From the NCBI RefSeq assembly GCF_020026305.1, contig NZ_CP075691.1:248001-312000 (forward strand): a stretch of DNA of 64,000 nucleotides. The letters run 5' to 3'. This document shows, in pieces, positions 9,176 through 21,200 of this stretch. The translations under genes and the position numbers were made by a program. The stretch is from Streptomyces sp. 135 (lineage in GTDB: Bacteria; Actinomycetota; Actinomycetes; Streptomycetales; Streptomycetaceae). How positions within the stretch are numbered: the stretch's first letter is position 1; the number at the start of each line of letters is the position of its first letter. The notes beneath the pieces were generated by a model. It did no database searches and had not been told where the DNA came from. It worked only from the letters and a program-made list of their open reading frames with translations.

Positions 9176-10566
9176 CCTGAGCCCCTCACGTCGTCGCCCA
9201 CCGCGACCCCGGCAGGGGTGTGACGCGCGGAGCGGCCGGCGGTCCCTGCCGCGCGGGTGCGGACCGTGCCGGCGACGACGGTCCCGACGACCTCGTGCCC
9301 CGCGTCCGCGCACGCTTCGGCGAGGCCGCCGAGCTCCTCGGCGGTCCGGCTGCCCGCGCTGAGGACGACCAGGGCACCGGACTCGGTGTCGCGGTCCGGC
9401 ACCAGCGGCCGGGACACCGGGACCTCCACCACGCGCAGCATGGGGCAGCCCATGCCCGACGAACTCGGGGAAGGGCCGCTCTCGGCCTCGGCGACGAGTT
9501 GCCGGGCGGCCCGGCGGGCGATCTCGTCGCCCTCCGGTACGACGAGCAGCAGCCGCCGGGGAGCGGGTAGTTGGTCCCGGAGGCGAGCGCACACCCGCCG
9601 GTAGCGGAGCTGTCGGCCCGCTTCGCCGCCGGACGGCTGCGGGGCCGGGATGTCCCATGGGGTGTCGACGCCCAGCAGCCGGCGGGTCCAGGCCCGCGGG
9701 TCGCGGCCCGGTGGACGGTGCGGGAGCCGTTCACCGGGTACGTCGACGGTGCCGAGCAGCGTCGAGCCGAGCGCCGCGGCGATCTCCCCTGCGGTGCGCG
9801 GTCGGCGGTTCGCCCGTGCGGCGGCGAGATGGCCGACGACCGCGAGCAGGAAGAACAACAGCGCCCCGGCGGCGATGAGTTGCGTCCTCGTCGGCGGCGC
9901 CTCGCCGGTCGGCCGGGCGGCGGGTCCCATGACGACCAGGTCGGCCTTGCCGCTCGCCGGGTCGGCCTCGTCCAGCTTCTTCATGGCCTCGTGCAGCGCG
10001 GTGCGCAGCTTCTCCAGTTCGGTGCGGGCCTGCACGCCCTCCACGGTCCGCCCCGGGTCGGCGGCGCCGGCCAGGTCCGAGATGCGGCGGTTGGTCTGCA
10101 CCACCTTCTGCCGCAGCGTCTCCGGGCCCGCCGCGGCGTCGGGGTCGGTGCCGTCGCCCGCGATCCGCGCGGCGAAGGTGACGAACTGCCGGGCCACCTG
10201 GTCGGAGAGCCGCTGCGCGCGCTCCGGGCTCTCGGCCGTCCCCGAGATCTTGATGATGTTCCCGTCGGCGGCCTCGGCGCTGACGCGGTCCCGCAGCTCG
10301 CTGCCGCTGACGCCGTTCCAGTCGAGCGTGGCGGCGGCGCGGTCGACCACCGCCGAACTGGCGGCGATCTCCGCCTGGGTCAGCAGCTCGCGCTCCTCCC
10401 ACTGTCCCGCCAGCAGGACCGATGTCGACGTCGTGTACCTCGGCGGGAACAGCAGCGAGGTGCCGTAGCCGACGAGGGCGCCCACCACGGCGACGACGAT
10501 GAGCAGCCGCCCGCGCCGGCGGAGGATCCGCCCGATCGTGACCAGGCGTATCGGGTCTTCGCTCAA
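9172..10566 (-). CDS. Wzz-type polysaccharide chain-length/export protein
   Basis: 464 residues. The first membrane helix is at about 20-40 (LLIVVAVVGALVGYGTSLLF), followed by the FPPRYT motif common just after TM1 in Wzz proteins, then a helical extracytoplasmic region. A second helix lies near 230-248 (LIAAGALLFFLLAVVGHLA). The C-terminal cytoplasmic domain of about 200 residues has the outline of a nucleotide-binding fold (RRLLLVVPEGDEIARRAARQL) but no recognisable Walker A. Its start overlaps the GT4 stop and its stop overlaps the next Wzz-like start, so the three genes are translationally coupled. The likely role is control of chain length or assembly of the export complex. Confidence 0.82.
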   Translation of the reverse strand: MSEDPIRLVTIGRILRRRGRLLIVVAVVGALVGYGTSLLFPPRYTTSTSVLLAGQWEERELLTQAEIAASSAVVDRAAATLDWNGVSGSELRDRVSAEAADGNIIKISGTAESPERAQRLSDQVARQFVTFAARIAGDGTDPDAAAGPETLRQKVVQTNRRISDLAGAADPGRTVEGVQARTELEKLRTALHEAMKKLDEADPASGKADLVVMGPAARPTGEAPPTRTQLIAAGALLFFLLAVVGHLAAARANRRPRTAGEIAAALGSTLLGTVDVPGERLPHRPPGRDPRAWTRRLLGVDTPWDIPAPQPSGGEAGRQLRYRRVCARLRDQLPAPRRLLLVVPEGDEIARRAARQLVAEAESGPSPSSSGMGCPMLRVVEVPVSRPLVPDRDTESGALVVLSAGSRTAEELGGLAEACADAGHEVVGTVVAGTVRTRAAGTAGRSARHTPAGVAVGDDVRGSG

Positions 10567-11829
10567 CTGCGCTGCCTCCTCCGGGCCCGGACCGGTCCGC
10601 CCGTCACCGGGGCGTGGTCGCGGCAGGCAGCGGCATAGGCGGCGAGCAGCGACGCCTGCGAGTTCCGCCAGGAAAGCTCTCCGCCGATCCGCTCCTGGCC
10701 GGTCTTGCCCATCCGGGCCCGCCGCTCCGGATCGTCCAGCAGCTGCGCGATCAGCCCGGCGAACGCGGCCTCGTCGTTGGCGGGCGCGTAGAGGGCGGCG
10801 TCACCGGCGGAGACTCTGGCCTCCCGCAGGTCGAAGGAGACGATGGGCCGGCCCATCACCATGTACTCCAGGACCTTGTTCATGGTCGACACGTCGTTGA
10901 GCGGATTGTGCGGGTCCGGGGAGAGGCACACGTCCGCGGTGGACAGGTAGCGCGCCAGGTCGGCGTCCGGGATGCGCCCGGTGAACTGGACCTGCTCCGC
11001 GAGCCCGAGCCGCCGGGACAGCTCCACCATCGCGTCGAAGGTGTCGCCCGCGCCGACGAACACCGCGTGCCAGTCGCTCCGCCCGAGTTCGTCGCGCAGC
11101 TTCGCGAGGGCCCGCAAGGCGTAGTCGACGCCGTCCTGCGGGCCCATGACGCCGAGGTAGCACAGCAGATGGGGCTTGCCGCGCTTCAGCTCGGGCTCGG
11201 GCGGTACGGGGTGGAACCGGTCGGCGTCGGGCGCGCTGCGCACCACGAAGACGTCCTGCGGCCGCCGGCCGCCGCGGCGCACCGCGACGTCCCGGTAGCT
11301 CTCGTTCGTGGCGAGGACGACGTCCGCGGCCCGGTAGGTCATCCGCTCCAGCGCGCACACACCGCGGTAGAGCAGGTCCTTGCCGCGGTCGAACCGGGAG
11401 AGGTACAGCTCGGGCACCAGGTCGTGCTGGTCGAAGACGAACCGCGCGCCGCGCCGCTTCAGCCACAGTGCGGGCAGGAACAGCAGGTCGGGCGGGTTGC
11501 AGGCGTGGACCACGTCGACCGGGCCGACCTTCCGGGCGAGGCGGACCGTGTGCCACAGCGCCGATCCGTACTCCCGCAGGTAGCCGGCCGGCCCTCCGGT
11601 GGCGGCACGCAAGGGGTAGCGGTGGATCCGCACCCCGTCGATCTCCGCCTCCGGCTCCGTGTCCCGCTTCGTGCCCCGGGGGCAGATGACGTGCACCTCC
11701 CACCCCGCGTCGCGCAGCGTCGTGCACTCCTGCCACACCCGCCGGTCGAACGGCACCGACAGGTTCTCGACCAGGATCAGCGCGCGCCGGTCAGGCTTGT
11801 GGCCGTCGGCTGTGTCATCGAACGACGTG

Positions 11830-11840
<11 letters not shown>
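10563..11840 (-). CDS. Glycosyltransferase family 4
   Basis: 425 residues. This is a GT-B fold retaining glycosyltransferase: an N-terminal acceptor domain with LVENLSVPFDRRVWQE, and a C-terminal donor domain with LCYLGVMGPQDGVDYALRAL and the nucleotide-sugar-binding region around STADVCLSPDPHNPLNDVS and KVLEYMVMGRPIVSFD, where a conserved glutamate is expected. It should add a sugar to the lipid-linked repeat unit at the cytoplasmic membrane face. The start lies 11 bases inside the upstream dehydrogenase gene. It is the only glycosyltransferase besides the priming enzyme in view, so either the repeat unit is very short or further transferases lie outside the window. Confidence 0.92.
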
Positions 11841-13155
<1,315 letters not shown>

Positions 13156-13228
13156 GACCGGTTCCTCCCCCCGGGCAGGCCCTTGCGGCCTGCCGTCCGT
13201 GCGCCGATCGGACGACGCCCCCCGCGCA

Positions 13229-14707
13229 TCAGTAGGCTCCGTGCCCGTGGATCACCGCACGCAGCGTCTTCCACAAGATCACCGTGTCGAGGGCGAGCGA
13301 CCAGTCCTCCACATAGCGCAGGTCGAGCCGGACCGCCTCCTCCCACGGCAGGTCGCTGCGTCCGCTGATCTGCCACAGGCCGGTGAGGCCGGGCTTGACC
13401 AGCAGCCGCCGCCGGATGTCCGGTCCGTACGCGGCGGACTCCTCCGGCAGGGGAGGCCGCGGGCCGACGAGCGACATCGAGCCGGTGAGTACGTTGAAGA
13501 GCTGCGGGAGCTCGTCGATCGAGTACCGGCGCAGCACCGCCCCCACCCTGGTCACCCGCGGGTCCCGGCGGAGCTTGAACAGCAGGCCGGCGCCTTCGTT
13601 GCGGTCGGCCAGCGCGGCACGCGCCTCGTGGGCCCCGGCGACCATGGTGCGGAACTTGAGGATGGTGAACTCGCGGCCGTCCTTGCCGACTCTGCGCTGG
13701 CGGTAGAACGGCCCGCCCCGGCTGTCCACCAGGACGAGCAGCCCGACGAGCACCATCAGCGGCGCGAACAGGACCAGCAGGATCGCGGCGGCCAGCCGGT
13801 CGACGATCCCTTTGACCGCCCGGCGGCCCCCGGTGAAGGCCGGCATGCTGACCCGCAGCAGCGGGATCCCGAGCACCGCGTCGACGTGCAGCCGTGGACC
13901 GGCCACCTCCATCAGCACGGGGGCCACGACCATCTCGGCGTCGCTGCCTTCGAGGTTCCAGGCCAGCCGCTGGAGCCGGTCCGGTGACCAGTGCGGGTCC
14001 GGTGTGATCGCGACGACGCGGTAGCCGTCGCGGCGGACGTGGCCCGCGACGTCCGTCAGCCGGCCGACGACCGGGACTCCGTCCAGCTGGTCACCGTCGA
14101 GCCCGTGGCCGTCCGCCGTGCACACCGCGTCCACCCGCCAGCCGAGGTGCGGCAACTTGCGGGACCGGGCGATGAGGTCGCGCACGGTGGCCGGGCTTCC
14201 GGCGGCGAGAACCGGTCGCAGGCACCGTCCGTCCTTCCGCTGCCGGTGTAGCCGCAGGCGCAGCAGATACCGCGCGATCATGGTGGTCAGCGCGATCGCG
14301 GGGATCGCGACGAAGATCCAGAGTTTGATGTTGCGCGAGGTGAGGGCGATCCCGCCGAGCGCCAGTACGACGACCGCCGCGAACAGCGAGCGTCCGAGCC
14401 GGCGGAATTCCTCGGCCCCCTGGCCGAGCACGGCCGGAGCCCACGCCCGGCTCACCGCGAGCGCTCCCAGCACCAGCAATTCGGTGCCGAACGCGAGAAT
14501 GCCCCACTTCTCGTGCCAGTTGGCCGCGTCCCTGGCCCCGAAGAAGATGCCGATCGCCGCCACCACGCAGGCGGTGGCCACCGTATCGCTGGTGATCACG
14601 GTACGGCGGTACCGCTGCTCCCAGTCGGTCGCGGGCCGACTGATCACCTCGTCCGTCAGATGCCCGTGCGCCGACGGAAAAGGGCTGACTAATTCCCCCT
14701 GCTCCAC
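13229..14707 (-). CDS. Priming polyprenyl-phosphate sugar-1-phosphate transferase
   Basis: About 492 residues from GTG 14707 (GGGGGG 4 bases upstream); an alternative GTG at 14749 (GGAGAG upstream) would add 14 residues. The N-terminal half has four or five membrane helices followed by a CoA-binding-like domain, and the C-terminal third is the conserved bacterial sugar transferase domain: RQRRVGKDGREFTILKFRTM, DELPQLFNVLTGSMSLVGPRP and KPGLTGLWQISGRSDLPWEE. Enzymes of this WbaP/CpsE/WcaJ class move sugar-1-phosphate to undecaprenyl phosphate and so start repeat-unit synthesis at the inner membrane. It is the first gene of the operon and is preceded by 496 bases without a gene, where the operon promoter should lie. 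Confidence 0.92.
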   Translation of the reverse strand: MEQGELVSPFPSAHGHLTDEVISRPATDWEQRYRRTVITSDTVATACVVAAIGIFFGARDAANWHEKWGILAFGTELLVLGALAVSRAWAPAVLGQGAEEFRRLGRSLFAAVVVLALGGIALTSRNIKLWIFVAIPAIALTTMIARYLLRLRLHRQRKDGRCLRPVLAAGSPATVRDLIARSRKLPHLGWRVDAVCTADGHGLDGDQLDGVPVVGRLTDVAGHVRRDGYRVVAITPDPHWSPDRLQRLAWNLEGSDAEMVVAPVLMEVAGPRLHVDAVLGIPLLRVSMPAFTGGRRAVKGIVDRLAAAILLVLFAPLMVLVGLLVLVDSRGGPFYRQRRVGKDGREFTILKFRTMVAGAHEARAALADRNEGAGLLFKLRRDPRVTRVGAVLRRYSIDELPQLFNVLTGSMSLVGPRPPLPEESAAYGPDIRRRLLVKPGLTGLWQISGRSDLPWEEAVRLDLRYVEDWSLALDTVILWKTLRAVIHGHGAY

Positions 14708-14951
14708 AGAACCCCCCAGGTCGCCAGTGGTTCGACGTCTTCGCCCCACACTGTTTTCTCTCCCCGGGAGGCTCCCCCGCCCCCCGCGCCGCGCTGTTCT
14801 TCCCCCTCGGGAGGCCCCCGCCTCCCGGGCATGACATTCCTGCTGTTTCAGCGCTGGTTGAGCAACCCGCCCTGGCGGCGGCGGACTCGCATGTACGGCC
14901 AGGCTCCCGATGTGCGCGGGTTTGTCGCCTGGTGTCCCCATGCGAAGCACG

Positions 14952-14967
14952 GTCAATCTAGACCATC
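14952..14967. promoter_or_regulatory. Possible DasR-like element (imperfect)
   Basis: The sequence contains TCTAGACCA, matching 9 of 12 core positions of the dre core TGGTCTAGACCA; the left arm is degenerate. It lies about 200 bases upstream of the sugar transferase start. DasR is the GlcNAc-responsive GntR regulator of Streptomyces. The match is weak and could be chance. Confidence 0.25.
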
Positions 14968-15092
14968 GGGGCCCGCCTGAAGAGGGGATGTGTGCAACTT
15001 GTGCTCAAACTTCGAAGGCGAACCGACCGGCCAGGGCCTTCCACGGATGTCTCGACGCCGAAGACACGCGCGTGACCTGCGCCGACGAGGGT

Positions 15093-15124
15093 TCTCGGGC
15101 CTGCCGGAACCGGCAGGCCCGAGA
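15093..15124 (-). terminator. Hairpin downstream of the PKS gene
   Basis: A perfect 15-bp inverted repeat, TCTCGGGCCTGCCGG against its complement, with a 2-base AA centre (15093-15107 and 15110-15124). It lies 80 bases past the PKS stop and has no T-tract, as is usual for Streptomyces terminators. It also shields the polysaccharide promoter region from PKS read-through. Confidence 0.75.
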
Positions 15125-15203
15125 CATACCCGGCCCTGCCGGCCGAGCCTCCCTTCCTGGTGTTTCGACCGGTTCCGGCCACGTTGGCCGACAGAGCGGC
15201 GTC

Positions 15204-18200
15204 TCAGAGCCCGGCGAGCCAGTCGTGGGCGGCGAGCGCCGTCGTTCGGGCGTGTTCCTCCAGGACGCTGAAGTGGTCGCCGGGCACGGCGACTTGGGCG
15301 TGCGCAAGGCTCCAGGGCGGGGCGGGTTCCGCGCCGGGCAGCGGGTCCCGGGCCCGTAGGTACAGGGTCGGGGCGGCGAGCCGCGCGGGTTTCCAGTCGG
15401 CGAAGAGTTCGAAGTACCCGGCCATGGCGGTGAGCCGGTCGGGGTCGGGCGCGGACGACCTCGCGGCTCGTCGCAGCATGTCCGACGTCATCGCGGAGAA
15501 CGACTGTCCGGCGGCGTCCGCATCGTGCGGATAGGTGTCCACCAGCACGACGGCGGCCGGGGCGGTGCCCTCGGCCGCCAGCCGCTCGGCCACCGCCTGG
15601 GCCACCCAGCCACCGGCTGACCGGCCGAGCAGCACCGGCGGTGCCTGCCCGGCGGCGGCGCGGACCGCGGCGACGTGGGCGGTGACCAGCGCGTCCAGCG
15701 TGGCCGGCAGGTCCTCGCCGGGCGCGAAGCCGGGGTTCCGCACCGCTGAGGCCGAACGCAATCCCCTTAGGGCGGCGGCGAGTTGACCGTACTCGTGAGG
15801 TCCGGAGAGCGCGCTGAGGGACGGGAAGCAGATCAGCGGGGCGCCCGTGCCGCCCGATGTGAGGGGGACGGGTTCGAGTGCCGCACGGCCGGCCCCGGTG
15901 ACGTCGAAGACCGGCCGCAGGCGCGCCACGATGGTGAGCAGCGCCATGCTGTCCCAGACGCGGCCCCGGAGACAGGCGCTGCGAAAGAGTGCGCTCAGCG
16001 AATCCGGCGCGCCCTCGCTGTCCGGCACGCCCGCGGCCTGTACCGGGGCGCCGGGTGAACCGTCCGGGACGCCGTCCCGTGCGTACCGCTCCGCCAACTC
16101 GGCGGCCACCGCCTGTGCCGTCGGGAAGTCGAACAGCAATGTGGACGGGAGTGTGAGCCCCGTCGATGCCGAGAGCTGGTTGCGCAGCTCCACCGCGGCC
16201 AGGGAGTCGAGTCCCAGGTCCGCCAACCGGTCGCTCGCGTCGATCGCGCTCGCCCCCTCCGGGTGGCCGAGGACGGCGGCCGCCTGCGACCGCACCTCCG
16301 TGAGCAGCAGGTCGGTCCGCTCCACCGGGGAAGCGGCCTTCCATCGCTCGGCGATACCGATCGTGCCGCCGCCGCGCGCTTCCACGGCGCCGGGTACGGG
16401 TGTCCGGTGACCGCCCGCGTCCGGCGGGGCGTCGGTGAAGGCGGCCGGGGCTATGCGGGCCGCGACCACTTCGGCGTCGTCACCGGCCACGGCGGCGTCG
16501 AAGAGGGCCAGGCCCTCCTCCGGGGTGAGCGGGACGAATCCGGAGCGGGCCATCCTGCGCAGGTCCACTTCGGTGAGGTGCGCCGTCATGCCGTCGCTCT
16601 GCCGCCACGGCCCCCAGGCGATGGAGGTGCCCGGCAGGCCGCGTCCCCTCCGGTGCCGCGCGAGGGCGTCCAGGACGTGGTTGGCCGCCGCGTAGTTGGC
16701 CTGTCCCGGGGAGCCGAGGACGCCCGCCACGGAGGAGAACAGGGCGAACACCGCCAGGTCGTGCCCCTGGGTCAGTTCGTGCAGCGCGAGGGCCGTGCCC
16801 GCCTTGGGCCTCAGTACGCGTTCCAGGCGGTCGGGAGTGAGCGTGGAAACGATGCCGTCGTCCAGCACCGCCGCGCTGTGGACGACTCCGGTCAGCGGAT
16901 GGGCCGCCGGTACGGAGTCGAGCAGGGCGGCGAGCTGTTCCCGGTCCGTGAGGTCGCAGGCCCGTACGCTCACTTCGGCGCCTGCCGCGGTGAGTTCGGC
17001 GACCAGCGCCTCCGCTCCCGGGGCGTGCGGTCCGCGTCGGCCCGCGAGGAGCAGATGCCGTACGCCATGGTCGGTGACCAGGTGCCGAGCGACCAGCATG
17101 CCGAGCGAACCGGTGCCGCCGGTGATCAGTACGGTGCCCTCGGGGTCGAGTCGCCGCTGCGGTTCCTCGCGATCATCCAGGCGGACGAGCTCGGGTACGT
17201 ATGCCTGCCCGTTCCGCACAGCTGTTTCCGGCGCCGGTGCGGCCAGGAGGGTGGGGACGAGCTGCCACGAGTCGGGGTGATCGTCCACGTCGAGCAGGGC
17301 CAGCCGGCCCGGGTGCTCACGCAGGGCCGAGCGGACCAGACCCCACACCGCGGCGTGGGCCGGCGCCCAGTTCTTCGTGTCGGCGTCAGGGCCGAGCGGG
17401 GAGACAGCGCCGGACGTGACGAGGACGAGGCGGGAGTTGGCAAGCCGTGGCTCGGCGAGCCAGTCCTGAATGAGCCGCAGAACGCGGCTCGTCGTCTCCA
17501 GCATCCGTGCCGCCGGGTCCTGTGCGCCCCGTGGTGTCTTTGCGGGTGAGGGACACGGGGCAGATGACGGACACGGGGCGATGACGACGGCCGGCGGCAC
17601 GTCGCCTGCCGATGCCGGATCGCGGAGGACCGGGATGCCGGAGCCTCGGGGAGCCAGGACGTCGACCAGCGGTGTGCCGACCGGCCCCAGTACGCCCCAG
17701 GAGGGGGCCGCCCCGGGGGCGGGCGGCTGGGGCGAGGGCACCCAGACCATCCGGTGGAGCAGCCCGGCGTCCGGTTCCGCCGCGCTCAGCCCGGCCTGCG
17801 GGAGCGGCCGCAGCGCGAGCGAGCGCACCGCCGTGACCAACTCCCCTCCCGTGTCCGCCAGTTCCACCCGGGCCCGGCCGTTCGCCCCCGGTGAGATCCG
17901 CACCCGCAGCCGCTGCCCGACGGCGGTGGCGCGCAGCGTCACTCCTTCGAACGCGAACGGCAGGCTCACCCCGTCGCCGCGGGTCTCGCCCGCCCCGGCA
18001 CGTTCCGGCGAGCGGCCGTCGAGGGCGAGGACGTGCAGGGCCGCGTCGAGCAGCGCGGGGTGGAGGAGGAAGTCCGGGCCACGGTCCGGCGTGAGCAGGG
18101 CCTGCGCGGTCTCGGGCAGCGCGACTTCGGCGTACAGCTCCTCTCCGTGCCGCCAGGCGCCCCGCAGGCCCCGGAAGGAGGGACCGTAGTCCAGCCCGGC

Positions 18201-21200
18201 CTCGGCCAAGAGCTCGTACGGATCGCCGGCCGTGCCGTCGGCGTACAGCGGGATGGCGCCCGACGGCGGCCAGGTGCCGGTACGGGCCGCGACGGCGTCC
18301 TTCGGCTGCTGCTCCGGTTTCCGCTCCGGTACGAGCGTCCCGGAGGCGTGCAGGCACCAGGGGTGGTGGCCATCCGCCCGCGCGGCCGGCCGACCGTGGA
18401 AGAGGACGGTTCGGCGGCCCGCGGCGTCCGGGCCCGACACCGTCACTTGAAGGTCGACCATTTCGTCCGGAGGCAGCAACAGCGGCGTCGTCAGGGCGAG
18501 TTCGTCCAGGCAGGGCGCGCCGACCGACGCACCGGCATGCAGGGCCATCTCCACAAAAGCCGTTCCCGGCAGCAGTACCGCCCCGGCCACCGTATGGTCG
18601 GCCAGCCAGGGGTGGTCGTGGACGGAGAGGGTCCCACCCAGCGACAGCCCGCCGTCGGCCGTCGCGGTGCGGTGGGTCAGGAACGGATGGGCCGGTTCGC
18701 CGTACGCGGGCGCAGACGTGGGCGCGGGCGCGGGCGCGGCCCGGTGTCGCGGCGAGGTGGCGTCGAGCCAGTACCGGCGGCGCTCGAAGGCGTAGGTGGG
18801 GAGGGGAACGCGCCGAGGGTGGTGCCCGGCGAAGACGGCTTCCCAGTCGACGGGCACCCCATGGCTGTGCAGGGCCGCCACGGTCTCGGTGAGCGTGTCC
18901 GCTTCGGGCCGGGCTTTGCGCAGTGTCGGCAGGATCAGCGGCACGGGCTCAGTGAGGCAGTCCCGTACCAGGCCGGACAGCACCCCGTCCGGGCCCACCT
19001 CCACGAAGTGCGCCGCGCCAGGGCCTTGCAGGTGGGACACCGTATCGGCGAAGAGGACCGGGCGGCGGACGTGGTCCACCCAGAAATCCGGTGAGCGCAG
19101 TTCTTCCTCGGTGGCCGCTCGCCCCGACACGGCCGTGACCAGGGGGAGTTGTGGCGCGGCGAAGGTCAGACCGCGTACCGCCTCCGCGAAGTCGGCCAGC
19201 ATGGGTTCCATCCTCGCGGAGTGGAAGGCATGGCTCACCCGCAGAGGTGTCGCGGACCGGCCCCGCTCCCGGAAGTCCGCGACGGTCCGCGCCACCGCCG
19301 CCTCGTCCCCCGAGACGACCACCGAGGAGGGGCCGTTGACGGCGGCGATCTCCACGGTCCGGCCCGGCGTCTCGGCGAGGTGGCGCGCCACGTCCTCCAC
19401 GGTCGCGTCCAGGGAGGCCATCGCGCCGCCCGGAGGCAGCGCGCCCATGAGCCGGCCACGGGCCGCCACCAGCGCGCAGGCGTCCTCGATGGACAGCACA
19501 CCCGCGACGTGTGCGGCGGTCACCTCGCCTAGCGAGTGCCCGGCCACCAGGTCCGGGCGCACACCCCACTCCCCCAACTGCCGGAACAGGGCCGTCTCCA
19601 GGGCGAAGAGGGCGGGCTGCGCGAACCGGGCCGTCGCGAGGAGCGCGCCCGTCTCCGTGCCGGGATCGGCGAACACGACGTCCCGCAGGGGCACCGGCAG
19701 CCAAGGATCGAGCAGGGAGCACGTCTCGTCGAAGGAGCGGGCGAAGCCCGGGTACAGGTCCGGCGACGCGTACAACTCCCTCCCCATTCCCAGCCGTTGA
19801 CTCCGCTGGCCGGTGAAGACGAAGGCCAGCGGGCCCTGACTGCGGGACGTGCCCGTCCATGTTCCGGGTGGGCTCGCCCCCTCGGCCGCTCCCTGGAGGG
19901 AGGTGAGCAGTTGGGCGCGGTCGCGGGCCACGATCACGGCCCGGTGCTCGAAGGCGGTCCGGGTGGTGGCGAGCGCGTATCCGATGTCCACAGGGGTCGC
20001 GTGCGGGTCGGCGGCCACCCGCGTGTGCAGCCGTCGTGCCTGGGCCCGCAGCTCGGACGCGCTCCTCGCCGACACCGACACCGGCACCGGCCCCGGCACG
20101 GCGATGGACGCCGCCACCACGCCGCCGGCGTCTTCGTCGGACCGGCCGCACCCGGCCCCGGCTCCCCGACGGCCACCTGTCACGGGGACCGGCGACAAGG
20201 TGCCGTCGCCCGCGTCCGTCGGCGCTTCCTCGATCACGACATGGGCGTTGGTGCCGCTGATGCCGAACGAGGACACTCCGGCCCGGCGCGGGCGGTCCGT
20301 CCTCGGCCACGGTACCGGCCGGGACAGGAGCGTCACCCGCCCCGAGGACCAGTCGACCCGGTCGGTCGGTACGTCGGCGTGCAGCGTGCGCGGCAGCAGG
20401 TCGTGCGCCATCGCCTGCACCGTCTTGATCACTCCGGCCACTCCCGCGGCGGCCTGGGTGTGACCGATGTTCGACTTCACCGAGCCCAGCCAGAGCGGAC
20501 GCTTCCGCGGTTCGCGCCCGTACGTCGCCAGGAACGCCTCCGCCTCGATGACGTCACCGAGCCGGGTGCCGGTGCCGTGCGCCTCCACCGCGTCGATGTC
20601 CTCGGGTGTCAGCCGCGCCTGTGCGAGGGCCTGCCGGATCACTCGCCGCTGCGCCGGTCCGTGGGGTGCCGTCAGCCCGTTGCTCGCCCCGTCCTGGTTG
20701 ACCGCCGAACCGCGCACCACCGCCAGGACCGGGAGCCGTGCGCGGCGCGCCTCGGACAGCCGGGTCAACAGCAGCATGCCGGCGCCCTCGGCCCAGCCGG
20801 TGCCGTCGGCCGAGGCGCCGAACGCCTTGCAGCGGCCGTCCGGGGCCAGCGCCCGCTGCCTGCTGAACTCCACGAACGACGACGGTCCGGACATCACCGT
20901 GACCCCGCCGGCCAGCGCGTACGAGCACTCCCCTCGGTCCAGCGCCTGGGCCGCCAGGTGCAGGGCCACCAAGGACGACGAACAGGCCGTGTCCACCGTG
21001 AGCGCCGGCCCCTCAAGACCGAAGGTGTAGGCGATGCGGCCGGAGGCGACGCTGCCCGCGTTGCCCAGGCTGAGGTAGCCCTCCATCTGTTCGGGCGTCT
21101 CGACGAGACGGTTCGCGTAGTCGCTGTACATCATCCCGACGTACACACCGGTCGGCGTGCCGCGCAGGGTGCGGGGTACGAGACCGGCGCGTTCGAAGGC

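Larger units (their letters stand above)
14708..15203. other. Gene-free stretch between polysaccharide operon and PKS
   Basis: This 496-bp stretch lies between the start of the leftward polysaccharide operon and the stop of the leftward PKS. It holds GC-rich short inverted repeats (CCCGGGAGG at 14763-14771 against CCTCCCGGG at 14821-14829), a DasR-like half palindrome (14952-14967) and the PKS terminator hairpin (15093-15124). I see no convincing coding frame and no recognised riboswitch. The operon promoter is expected here but I could not find a clear -35/-10 pair. Confidence 0.6.

Noticed and set aside
14750..15092. Possible riboswitch or attenuator before the polysaccharide operon
   Set aside because: Only generic GC-rich stems were seen; no conserved aptamer core could be recognised.
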